Source of the DNA: Nodosilinea sp. E11
GTDB taxonomy: Bacteria > Cyanobacteriota > Cyanobacteriia > Phormidesmidales > Phormidesmidaceae
Length of the DNA: 64,000 nucleotides
Assembly (NCBI RefSeq): GCF_032813545.1
Contig: NZ_CP136520.1
Location: 862,001 to 926,000 of the forward strand
Direction of reading: 5' to 3'
Shown piece by piece: positions 55,366-62,019 of the stretch; the first letter of the stretch is position 1, and each line of letters opens with the position of its first letter. The translations under genes and the position numbers were made by a program. Below the pieces are notes generated by a model. The model was not told where the DNA came from. It searched no databases and worked only from the letters and a program-made list of their open reading frames with translations.

Positions 55366-56469
55366 ATGACTCACCCTAATTGGGTTAAACTAGCGCGTCT
55401 AGGATCACTTGCGGCTGTTTTAGCCACCTTTACTTTGGGCAGTGCAGCCGCGATCGCCCAGACCGCCGGCCCCATCCAAAATTTTGACTGGCTCAAAGAT
55501 GAAGCCCTGCTAGACCAGGCCCTCGATGCAGCTCACACCAAAGACGACGATGATGACGATGATGACGACGACATAGAATCGGGCGAAGTTATCTACCAAC
55601 GCCGCACTACGACCACCACCACGACCGTCAACCAGGTCAGCTTTAGCGATATTTCCACCAATTATTGGGCCAGCGACTTTGTCTATCGCCTGTCTGCGAT
55701 TAGAGTAGTCAGTGGTTTTCCCGGCGGCAACTTCTTACCGAACAACAACCTCACCAAAGCCCAATACGCCGCCATGATTGCCCAGGCGTTTGATCGGCCT
55801 GCCACTCGTCAAGTCGTTACCCTGCGCAATGTCTCCCGCAGTTACTGGGCCTACAGTGCGATTCAAAAAGCCTACAGCATGGGCTTTCTAGATATATCCA
55901 ACGGGGCTTTTGACACCAACGGCACTATGACCCGGCTAGATATGCTGGTGATGCTCGCTAGAGGGTTAAATATTACCGAAGTTACCTCGGGGCAGTCGGT
56001 AGACAGCCTATTGAGCATCTTTAGCGACGCCAATCAAATCCCCAGCCAGTATCGCGTCATCATCGCAGCCTTGGTAGAGCGAGGTATTTTAGTCAACTAT
56101 CCCAACCTCACCGAGCTAAATCTCTTTAGGGTGGTTTCGCGTTCTGAAGCCTGTGGTTTTGTCTACCAGGCAATGGCCTATATGGGCAAAGTTGAAGCAA
56201 TTCAGTCGGCTTACATCGTCAACAGCACCAACTTTTCTAGCCTGAGCGAAACCATCACCACCACTCAAACCACTACTGAGTCCACCACCACCGAAACCGG
56301 CGTGGTCAATGTGGTTGATGACGATGACGATGACGATGATGACGACAGACGCAACCGACGCAACTGTAACCAGGGTATCGGCAACGGCCCCGAAGGCTGC
56401 GACCCCGGCAACTCGCGCCCCCACGGTGGCAGCAATGATGAGGGTGGTCGAACCCCCGGCAACCGCTAA
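55366..56469 (+). CDS. Secreted SLH-domain protein with two poly-Asp runs
   Basis: A 367-aa exported protein with a signal peptide (about residues 1-32, ending AIAQTAG). It has a first run of ten Asp (about 62-71), a Thr-rich link, and two to three SLH modules (about 87-275; FSDISTNYWASDFV, VSGFPGGNFLPNNNLTKAQ). A second Thr-rich link, a second run of ten Asp, and a basic, Gly/Asn-rich tail follow. SLH modules bind cell-wall polymer; the Asp runs could bind calcium. ATG 55366 has AGGAA upstream. Function beyond envelope location is inferred. Confidence 0.82.
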   Translation: MTHPNWVKLARLGSLAAVLATFTLGSAAAIAQTAGPIQNFDWLKDEALLDQALDAAHTKDDDDDDDDDDIESGEVIYQRRTTTTTTTVNQVSFSDISTNYWASDFVYRLSAIRVVSGFPGGNFLPNNNLTKAQYAAMIAQAFDRPATRQVVTLRNVSRSYWAYSAIQKAYSMGFLDISNGAFDTNGTMTRLDMLVMLARGLNITEVTSGQSVDSLLSIFSDANQIPSQYRVIIAALVERGILVNYPNLTELNLFRVVSRSEACGFVYQAMAYMGKVEAIQSAYIVNSTNFSSLSETITTTQTTTESTTTETGVVNVVDDDDDDDDDDRRNRRNCNQGIGNGPEGCDPGNSRPHGGSNDEGGRTPGNR

Positions 56470-56493
56470 GCCACAGACTCTATCGGTTTAAGC

Positions 56494-56523
56494 AAAAAAA
56501 CGCCCCTGAGGGGCGTTTTTTTG
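56494..56523. terminator. Bidirectional intrinsic terminator
   Basis: ACGCCCC (56500 to 56506) and GGGGCGT form a perfect hairpin with a TGA loop. It has seven A on one side and seven T on the other, so it can work for both the SLH gene and the convergent MarC-family gene. Confidence 0.92.
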
Positions 56524-56565
56524 CCATATCAAGCCCGTACTGCCGACATCTGACGGGCAACCCAA

Positions 56566-57237
56566 TCAGGAACCAGAAGCTGGCGTGTCGAGGCCGAAGG
56601 CCTGGGCGGGCGGCAATTGCAGCAGACTGAGCAAGCCATCGAGCATGTACTGCACCGCCAGGGCCGCCAGCAGTACCCCCAGCACCCGCGTCACCACGTT
56701 GATGCCAATTTGGCCCAGCACCTTAGCCAGGGGCCGCGACAGCAGCAAAAATAGGTAGCACAGCACCAAAACCGCCGCCGCCGCCGCCAGCACCACGCTC
56801 AGCCCCAGGTAATAGTTGCTTGACTCCCGCGACAGCACCAAAATGCTGGCCAGGCTACCCGGCCCGGCAATTAGCGGTATCGCCAGCGGAAACACGCTCA
56901 CATCCTGTTTGGTCTCGGCTTCCTCGACTTCGGCCTCGGTTTCGCGCTCCTGCTGTACAAAAATCATGTCTAGGGCAATTTTGAACAGCAAGAACCCTGC
57001 CGCAATCTGAAAGGCTTGCAGGCTAATGCCCAGGTTGTGCAGCACGTAGGCCCCCGTCAGCCCAAACACCAGCAAAATAACCGCCGACACCACTACGGCC
57101 CGTGTGGCAATTTGGCTTTGCTCGGCCTCGGTGCGATCGCTCACTAAGGCCAGATACAAAGGCGCTAACCCCACTGGGTCAATTACGACAAACAGGGTGA
57201 GAAAGGCTTTGGCAAATAGCGGCAAAACAATCGGCAT
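56566..57237 (-). CDS. MarC-family (UPF0056) membrane protein
   Basis: A 223-aa protein with about six membrane helices. The N-terminal LTLFVVIDPVGLAPLYLAL and the mid-protein FPLAIPLIAGPGSLASILVL are hallmarks of the MarC/UPF0056 family. The family was once linked to multiple antibiotic resistance but its function is unsettled. An acidic loop (ETEAEVEEAETKQ) sits between helices 3 and 4. It starts at ATG 57237 and is convergent with the SLH gene. Confidence 0.88.
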   Translation of the reverse strand: MPIVLPLFAKAFLTLFVVIDPVGLAPLYLALVSDRTEAEQSQIATRAVVVSAVILLVFGLTGAYVLHNLGISLQAFQIAAGFLLFKIALDMIFVQQERETEAEVEEAETKQDVSVFPLAIPLIAGPGSLASILVLSRESSNYYLGLSVVLAAAAAVLVLCYLFLLLSRPLAKVLGQIGINVVTRVLGVLLAALAVQYMLDGLLSLLQLPPAQAFGLDTPASGS

Positions 57238-57411
57238 AGGGTCGCCCGAGAGACTGCCTCAAATCTAGCGCCCTTTAGGATTTACGGTTCAGGTTTCGGG
57301 GGTTATGGTTATAGGCTTAAGAGCGCAACCCCTACACCGAATCTCCCCGATCGCATCTAAATTCTCGGCTTCGCCCACCTAACTATTTATCGCCCAGGTG
57401 CGGCCTGCCCT

Positions 57412-58113
57412 GTGTTACACCGAAGGTGTAAATCACCCACCAAGCAGGATTTTCAGCCGTTGCAGTCAAAACCCAAGGCCTTCTCTAGGGGGTTGAGCAG
57501 CTACCACATCAAGCTTTTAGCGGCGATCACCATGCTGATCGATCATATCGGTGTGGTGTTTTTCCCCGATGTAGACTGGCTACGGATGGTTGGTCGGATT
57601 AGCTTTCCGCTGTTTGTTTGGCTATTGGTGCAGGGAGAAGCCCATACCCGAGATATTGGGCGCTATGGCCTCAGGCTGGCGGTGCTGGGGCTGGTGTCTC
57701 AGCCTATTTATCAACTGACCTTTAGGGCGACTGAGTTAAACATTTTGTTTGAGCTGCTGGTGGGGCTGGTGTGTCTGCGGTTAGTCCGCCATTTTCCTCA
57801 GCTCCAGCTTGCTATTTGGTTGGGTGGGGCAGGGCTGAGTGAGCTATTGCCCATGGGCTACGGTAGTTATGGCATTGCATTAGTGGCGCTGACTGCTTAC
57901 TTTCGTCCCCAGGCGCTCTGGTGGCTGGCTTGGGTTGGGTTTCATCTACTCTGGGCCTGGCTAGCGGGGCCATTTCAACTGCTGGCGATCGCAGTCCCTT
58001 TGATCTTTTTGCTGGCCAACGGCGATCGCGGCCCCAAGGCACGATGGTTTTATGCATTTTACCCCGGTCATTTGGCTCTGCTATGGCTCATTCGGCAAGG
58101 GCTAGCAGGTTAA
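57412..58113 (+). CDS. TraX-family membrane protein
   Basis: A 233-aa polytopic protein with about seven helices. The start of the domain, LSSYHIKLLAAITMLIDHIGVVFFP and RMVGRISFPLFVWLLVQG, is typical of TraX proteins, which in F plasmids N-acetylate pilin; most chromosomal copies have unknown acyl or acetyl acceptors. The start is a GTG at 57412; a later internal start would cut into the domain. No conjugation genes are adjacent, so this is not evidence of a plasmid. Confidence 0.82.
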   Translation: MLHRRCKSPTKQDFQPLQSKPKAFSRGLSSYHIKLLAAITMLIDHIGVVFFPDVDWLRMVGRISFPLFVWLLVQGEAHTRDIGRYGLRLAVLGLVSQPIYQLTFRATELNILFELLVGLVCLRLVRHFPQLQLAIWLGGAGLSELLPMGYGSYGIALVALTAYFRPQALWWLAWVGFHLLWAWLAGPFQLLAIAVPLIFLLANGDRGPKARWFYAFYPGHLALLWLIRQGLAG

Positions 58114-58218
58114 CAATTGATCATTTTGCTGCAATCCCATTGCCCCACGACTGAGACTAAACAATACCCCTCTAAGGCAACAGTGCCATAATGTTCACAG
58201 GTATAGCGGGTCACGATC

Positions 58219-58467
58219 ATGGAAGCCGTCAAGGTTATGGGCACCATTGATGAGCGGGGTCAACTCACGCTCGATCAGCCTTTAGAACTGGTTGAAAATA
58301 GTCGGGTTGAGGTCATCATCCTGGTGCAGGATAGTTTACTTATCTCTTCTGAGGAAGATACACCTAAAGAAGAAGTTTTGGCAGATTTGCGCCAAGCTTG
58401 GCGGGAGGCAATGACTGGGCAAGCTATCCCCGTGGCTCAATTGTGGGAAGATTTTGACAATGAGTGA
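58219..58467 (+). CDS. Antitoxin of a type II toxin-antitoxin pair
   Basis: An 82-aa protein with an AbrB/MazE-like or DUF104-like N-terminal beta unit (AVKVMGTIDERGQLTLDQPL) and an acidic helical tail (DLRQAWREAMTG; QLWEDFDNE) of the kind that wraps a toxin. Its stop overlaps the start of the RelE/ParE-like gene by 8 nt, the usual toxin-antitoxin layout. It starts at ATG 58219. The pair may be autoregulated, but no operator was identified. Confidence 0.75.
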   Translation: MEAVKVMGTIDERGQLTLDQPLELVENSRVEVIILVQDSLLISSEEDTPKEEVLADLRQAWREAMTGQAIPVAQLWEDFDNE

Positions 58468-58804
58468 CGCTTTTTCTATGCGTGTTGAAGCGGCACCGAC
58501 TTTTCGACGCAATCTTCGCAAGCTGAATAAAAAATATCGATCAATTCAGGCTGATGTGCAGCCTGTTATCGAGAAACTTGAGCAGGGAGGGTGTCCAGGC
58601 GATCGCATTCCAGGCTTAGGGTATGAGGTTTTCAAGCTGAGAGTGCGTAATCGTGACATACAAAAGGGCAAGAGCGGTGGCTATCGATTGATCTACTACT
58701 TAAAAACAGCCAACAGCATTCTTTTGCTGACTATTTACAGCAAATCTGAGCAAGACGACATTACAACTGAAGACATTAGGCAGATTATCCAGGAAGACTT
58801 GTAA
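58460..58804 (+). CDS. RelE/ParE-type toxin
   Basis: A 114-aa basic protein with the RelE/ParE fold: FRRNLRKLNKKYRSI helix, then VFKLRVRN, GGYRLIYYLK and the final strand ILLLTIYSKSEQDDI. These match type II toxins that cut ribosome-bound mRNA or inhibit gyrase; which one cannot be told. ATG 58460 overlaps the antitoxin stop; an earlier TTG is less likely. No mutation that would kill the toxin is visible. Confidence 0.8.
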   Translation: MSDAFSMRVEAAPTFRRNLRKLNKKYRSIQADVQPVIEKLEQGGCPGDRIPGLGYEVFKLRVRNRDIQKGKSGGYRLIYYLKTANSILLLTIYSKSEQDDITTEDIRQIIQEDL

Positions 58805-59187
58805 GTCTTCAAGTCTTATACATGTCGCAGCGATTCTAGAAGTGATAATAGTTACATCCCTAAAGGAAAAGGTTCCACTCAAAGATCTCGTTTGATCGCA
58901 GAGTAGAGGCGGCAGTTTTGGGTATAGCAACAACGTCAATGGATGTAGTCTTGTACCATGCGATCGTAGCTAGTAACAGTGCCGATACTGCCTTACCTAA
59001 GGTTGTAGACGGGAGAGTTTCAATTGAGCAAGATGCGGCTACATCGTTGAGGCTCGCCAGGACTATGTAAATCATCTTTATTAAATCTTGTTATTCAGAA
59101 AAATAGCTGACCACTTAGAGGCCAAGTGGCATCCTTAATTACTGATATCAGCTAGCCTTGAGGAAAGAGATCTGACGAGGCAACCTG
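58805..59187. other. Gene-poor stretch, doubtful small frames
   Basis: Both strands are open over 58863-59075: a 71-codon minus-strand frame from ATG 59075 and a plus-strand frame with no good start. Neither has a recognised product, and I leave them uncalled. No repeat or RNA was seen. Confidence 0.35.
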
Positions 59188-59475
59188 ATGGGGTTTAGAT
59201 TTAGAAAGAAAATTAAGCTACTGCCAGGATTATCTCTAAATCTGTCAAAATCGGGAATTTCAACCAGCCTTAAAGCAGGAGCAGTAAGCTGGAACTCGAG
59301 AACTCAAAAAACATCAGTGAATTTGCCAGGGCCATTTTCTTATCACACCAATCCTGGATTACTTAAAAAGTCAGACTTGGTAGAACTAGCAAAGCATCAC
59401 AATCTTAAAGGCTACTCAAAACTGAATAAGCAAGAACTCATAGAACTTTTACGTCAAAACGGAATATCCATGTAA
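59188..59475 (+). CDS. DUF4236 protein with SAP/Rho-N-like tail
   Basis: A 95-aa protein. Residues 1-50 match DUF4236 (MGFRFRKKIKLLPGLSLNLS, SKSGIST, SVNLPGPFSY). Residues 58-92 look like a SAP/Rho-N helical hairpin (DLVELAKHHNLKGYSKLNK, ELIELLRQ), a fold that often binds nucleic acid. ATG 59188 has GAGG 7 nt upstream. It is 20 bp before the IS-split membrane-protein gene and probably in one transcription unit with it. Function unknown. Confidence 0.75.
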   Translation: MGFRFRKKIKLLPGLSLNLSKSGISTSLKAGAVSWNSRTQKTSVNLPGPFSYHTNPGLLKKSDLVELAKHHNLKGYSKLNKQELIELLRQNGISM

Positions 59476-59760
59476 CTTTATCAACAGAAATATCTATGGA
59501 TATCAAAACTTCGGCCAGTATACCTTTAATTTTTAGCAATCCAATTCTTAGTACAGCAGCTAACACAGTAGGCATTGCTAAAACTGGAACAGCTATTGGT
59601 AGCCTACACGGCATTTGCCAATACAATGCTACTACTGCATGGGTTGGTTTTGGCAGCATGCAGGTAGGTTCTATAGCGGCTCCTAGACGGGCGAGGTACG
59701 ATCAAAGTAGAGGAAATGCAGAACGGCGCTACACTATCGCATTTCTGGCAGGAGGGCGTG

Positions 59761-60189
59761 ATGAAAGCCTACTCACTTGATTTTCGAGAAAAGATAATTG
59801 ATGCTCACTTTATGGAGGGGGTCTCGGTTCGTAAGGTGGCTAAGCGGTTTGGGGTGGCGACGAGTTTTGTCGAAACGCTTTTGAAGCGTCTTCGGGAAAC
59901 GGGCGATATCCTACCTAAGCCCCATGGGGGTGGCCCTCAACCTAAACTCAACGGGGAACAACTCCAGCTGGTGAGAGCCTTAGTTGAGGCGGATAATGAT
60001 GCGACCTTGGAAGAACTCTGCGACCAACTCGCTGCCGAAACGTCGATAACGATTAGTCGCTCGACCATGGGTCGGATGGTGCAAAAGCTTGAGCTCACCC
60101 GTAAAAAAAAGCGCTGCACGCCACCGAGGCGGAGAGTCCACGGGTGCGACAAGCCCGGGTTGACTATTGGCAGTCCATTCGAGAGGTAG
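59761..60189 (+). CDS. IS630 transposase, N-terminal part (OrfA)
   Basis: A 142-aa product with a paired helix-turn-helix DNA-binding region (SLDFREKIIDAHFMEGVSVRK; VAKRFGVATSFVETLLKRL) and a second HTH (TLEELCDQL; SRSTMGRMVQKL). At 60103-60110 a run of eight A (CGT AAA AAA AAG) allows a -1 slip that would continue into OrfB in the sense KALHATEAESPRV. Without the slip it ends after about 26 out-of-frame residues. ATG 59761 is the usual start (MKAYSLDF). Confidence 0.85.
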   Translation: MKAYSLDFREKIIDAHFMEGVSVRKVAKRFGVATSFVETLLKRLRETGDILPKPHGGGPQPKLNGEQLQLVRALVEADNDATLEELCDQLAAETSITISRSTMGRMVQKLELTRKKKRCTPPRRRVHGCDKPGLTIGSPFER

Positions 60190-60719
60190 CCCCGGAAGAC
60201 TTGGTGTTTATGGATGAGGCGGGGGTTAACTTAGCCATGGTTCGATTGTACGCCCGTGCTCCAAAAGGCCAACGTGCAATCGGGGACCGTCCGGCCACAC
60301 GAGGGCAGAACGTGTCGCTGGTCAATGCGCTGAGTTTGCGCGGTCCGATTGCTCCGTTGACAATTCTCGGTGCGATGGATGGTTTGACCTTTGAAGCCTA
60401 CATCATCCGTCGAGTTGCGCCCAATCTGTGGCCTGGGGCAGTGCTTGTCGTTGATAATAGTCGTGCGCATAAAGCCACGGAAGAGGTCAATGCTGCGCTT
60501 GAAGCGGTGGGTGCACGACTGATGTTTTTGCCACCCTATTCACCAGACTTTTCACCTATTGAACCGTTCTGGTCGAAGGTCAAGAATAGCTTGAGTTCAA
60601 TTGCTGCACGGACTTATCAAGCCTTAAACGAAGCGATTGAGTTTGCCTACGCTCAAGTTACCTTGGAAGACATTCGTAACTGGTTCACAAATGACTGCTA
60701 CTGTACCTCATCCGAATGA
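60144..60719 (+). CDS. IS630 transposase, catalytic part (OrfB)
   Basis: The DDE catalytic domain. The first Asp is in VFMDEAGVN, the second in VVDNSRAHK and the Glu in FSPIEPFWSKVK, so the triad is intact. It is in the -1 frame relative to OrfA, probably fused to it by frameshifting at A8 (60103-60110) rather than translated alone; the listed start marks only an internal ATG. Because all catalytic residues remain, the element may still be active. Confidence 0.85.
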   Translation: MRQARVDYWQSIREVAPEDLVFMDEAGVNLAMVRLYARAPKGQRAIGDRPATRGQNVSLVNALSLRGPIAPLTILGAMDGLTFEAYIIRRVAPNLWPGAVLVVDNSRAHKATEEVNAALEAVGARLMFLPPYSPDFSPIEPFWSKVKNSLSSIAARTYQALNEAIEFAYAQVTLEDIRNWFTNDCYCTSSE

Positions 60720-61070
60720 GAACCGCTATATTATGATGGGGGCTTTGCCTCTCATTGGCGTTGCTTTATTTCTCAATGGTCTCGCTGGCCCTGATCATGG
60801 TTCGCCTATCCTTGATCCCTATGAAGAGGCCTGGAGAGATTACGAGGTTAAGTGGGAACTGGAAGAATTAAAGAAAACTGTAAAAGTCGACCCACTCTAT
60901 AAAGCTAGAATTAAATATCAAGCGGCTTCACTTGCCCAATATGAGTGCCAGTTTAGATGCTTAGAAATTGAGCATGAACTTTATCAACTAAAACAAGACA
61001 TGGGCCTTGTCTGACAAGGTGTAGATTGAGTAGCGCAGGCGCAGGCGCAGAATTGACAAAGTTTGCTTTT

Positions 61071-61103
61071 ATGTTAGGTTTCACTTCGTCATACCTAACA
61101 TAA
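61071..61103. repeat. TGTTAGGT palindromic repeat
   Basis: ATGTTAGGT and ACCTAACAT form a perfect stem of about 10 bp around TTCACTTCGTCAT. It resembles the inner arms of the repeat at 42698-42775. Confidence 0.6.
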
Positions 61104-61475
61104 ATTAGCTAGAACGAAATGTGTCTTGAAAATAATTCAAATATTAAGTAGAAATATTAAATTTAACGCTGCTATAGCGTGTTTTGACTGTGCGTTACAT
61201 ACCTTACAGATAGCGTCCTGAGTTTCTTTAGACGGAAATATATCTGGGTTGTCGTAGAGCCTATAGGCGATCGCTTGAAACAGCTAGTAATCTTCCAAAA
61301 CTCATAAGCCTTCTTAAAGCCTTGAACGGTGGCAAATATAGCCATGGTGTGACTATACTCATCCCGTGGAAGTACCCCTTTTGTAATAGGAGTATATTTA
61401 TTCCATGGGTGAGCCCACTTCAAAATAATAGCCCTGGAATGGGGACAGCCTTGCAACCACCCATAAAAACTAAAA

Positions 61476-61512
61476 GCCCAGTCCTTCGGCCTCGAAAACT
61501 TCAGGACTGGGC
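61476..61512 (+). promoter_or_regulatory. Hairpin just upstream of small ORF
   Basis: GCCCAGTCCT (61476-61485) pairs perfectly with AGGACTGGGC (61503-61512) around a 17-nt loop. It ends 8 bp before ATG 61521, where a ribosome site would be, so it could control translation. Confidence 0.5.
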
Positions 61513-61520
61513 GACTCACT

Positions 61521-61826
61521 ATGGAGCTAAAACCCATGATGACAGAGACAAGACACCGCGATCGCCTGATCACCCCAGATCTGGCTGCATTTCTGCCCGA
61601 CCCTGCCCCGCAGCAACCCCTGATCGACCTGCGCGATCGCCCCTCGCCCGATATTTTGCGGCTACTTGCGATCGGCTCTCCCCCAATCGTCAATGGCTGC
61701 GTCATCACCCTATATCGCCTCGGCTACGCCCGCCCCGAAGAATGGTCACGGCCATTGCCCACCGTCAACCCCAACGAAGTCATGCGAATACTAACCAAAC
61801 GCATGATCCTATCTGAGCAAGAGTGA
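61521..61826 (+). CDS. Small conserved-looking hypothetical protein
   Basis: A 101-aa soluble protein rich in Arg, Pro and Leu (TPDLAAFLPDPAPQQPLIDLR; GYARPEEWSRPLP). It has HIP1-type sequence in frame and chromosomal codon use, unlike the antisense frame over it. I do not recognise a family. ATG 61521 is used; ATG 61536 is possible. A hairpin directly precedes the start. Confidence 0.6.
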   Translation: MELKPMMTETRHRDRLITPDLAAFLPDPAPQQPLIDLRDRPSPDILRLLAIGSPPIVNGCVITLYRLGYARPEEWSRPLPTVNPNEVMRILTKRMILSEQE

Positions 61827-61882
61827 GGATAACTGATACCAAATCTGATTTGGTAAAACCCGGTTCATAATCCAGGAACCCC

Positions 61883-61910
61883 GTAGGGGCGTAGCATGCT
61901 ACGCCCCTAC
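61883..61910. repeat. Perfect 28-bp palindrome, dispersed repeat
   Basis: GTAGGGGCGTAGCA and its complement form a perfect palindrome; the inner 24 bp are identical to 15641-15664. Located between convergent genes. Confidence 0.8.
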
Positions 61911-61965
61911 AAATCGGGGGTATTCGTTCAGGATTCAGTATGAGGTTTAGCCTGTAAACGCAAAA

Positions 61966-61998
61966 AGATCCCTGGGTTCTTCAAGAACCCAGGGATCT
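61966..61998 (-). terminator. Intrinsic terminator of htpG
   Basis: A perfect 15-bp stem (AGATCCCTGGGTTCT with its complement) closes a 3-nt loop. On the minus strand it is followed by TTTTT (complement of 61961-61966), 22 bp past the htpG stop. Confidence 0.93.
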
Positions 61999-62019
61999 GG
62001 TTTCACAGAGTAACCTTTC

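Larger units (their letters stand above)
59674..60728 (+). mobile_element. IS630-family insertion sequence, 1055 bp
   Basis: Imperfect inverted repeats of about 28 bp bound the element: TAGCGGCTCC...GAGGTAC at the left and the complement of GTACCTCAT...GAACCGCTA at the right. It is flanked by TA at 59672-59673 and 60729-60730, the TA duplication of IS630/mariner elements. It encodes OrfA and OrfB of one transposase. Confidence 0.9.
59496..61014 (+). pseudogene. Small glycine-zipper membrane protein gene split by IS630 element
   Basis: The two pieces are 59496-59673 and 60731-61014. Joining them, with one TA target copy removed, gives 462 nt: a continuous 153-codon frame across the join (codons GGT TCT ATT ATG). 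The restored protein has two Gly/Ala-rich hydrophobic stretches (TVGIAKTGTAIGSLHG; TAWVGFGSMQVGSIMMGAL, PLIGVALFLNGLAG) and a C-terminal charged coiled coil (about 85-150). The family is unknown; the hydrophobic pattern suggests a membrane-inserting or pore-like protein. It follows DUF4236 by 20 bp. The insertion should abolish function. Confidence 0.85.
61015..61520. other. Gene-free stretch with two hairpins
   Basis: No gene is supported. A palindrome near 61071-61103 (TATGTTAGGT / ACCTAACATA) belongs to the cyanobacterial short-repeat type. A second hairpin (61476-61512) precedes the next gene and is listed separately. Confidence 0.5.

Noticed and set aside
57412..58113. Evidence for a conjugative plasmid from the TraX-family gene
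   Set aside because: No other transfer, partition or replication genes are nearby; TraX-family genes are common on chromosomes.
61172..61708. 178-codon minus-strand frame
   Set aside because: It is antisense to the better-supported small gene 61521-61826 and its remaining part lies in repeat-like intergenic DNA; no domain is visible.
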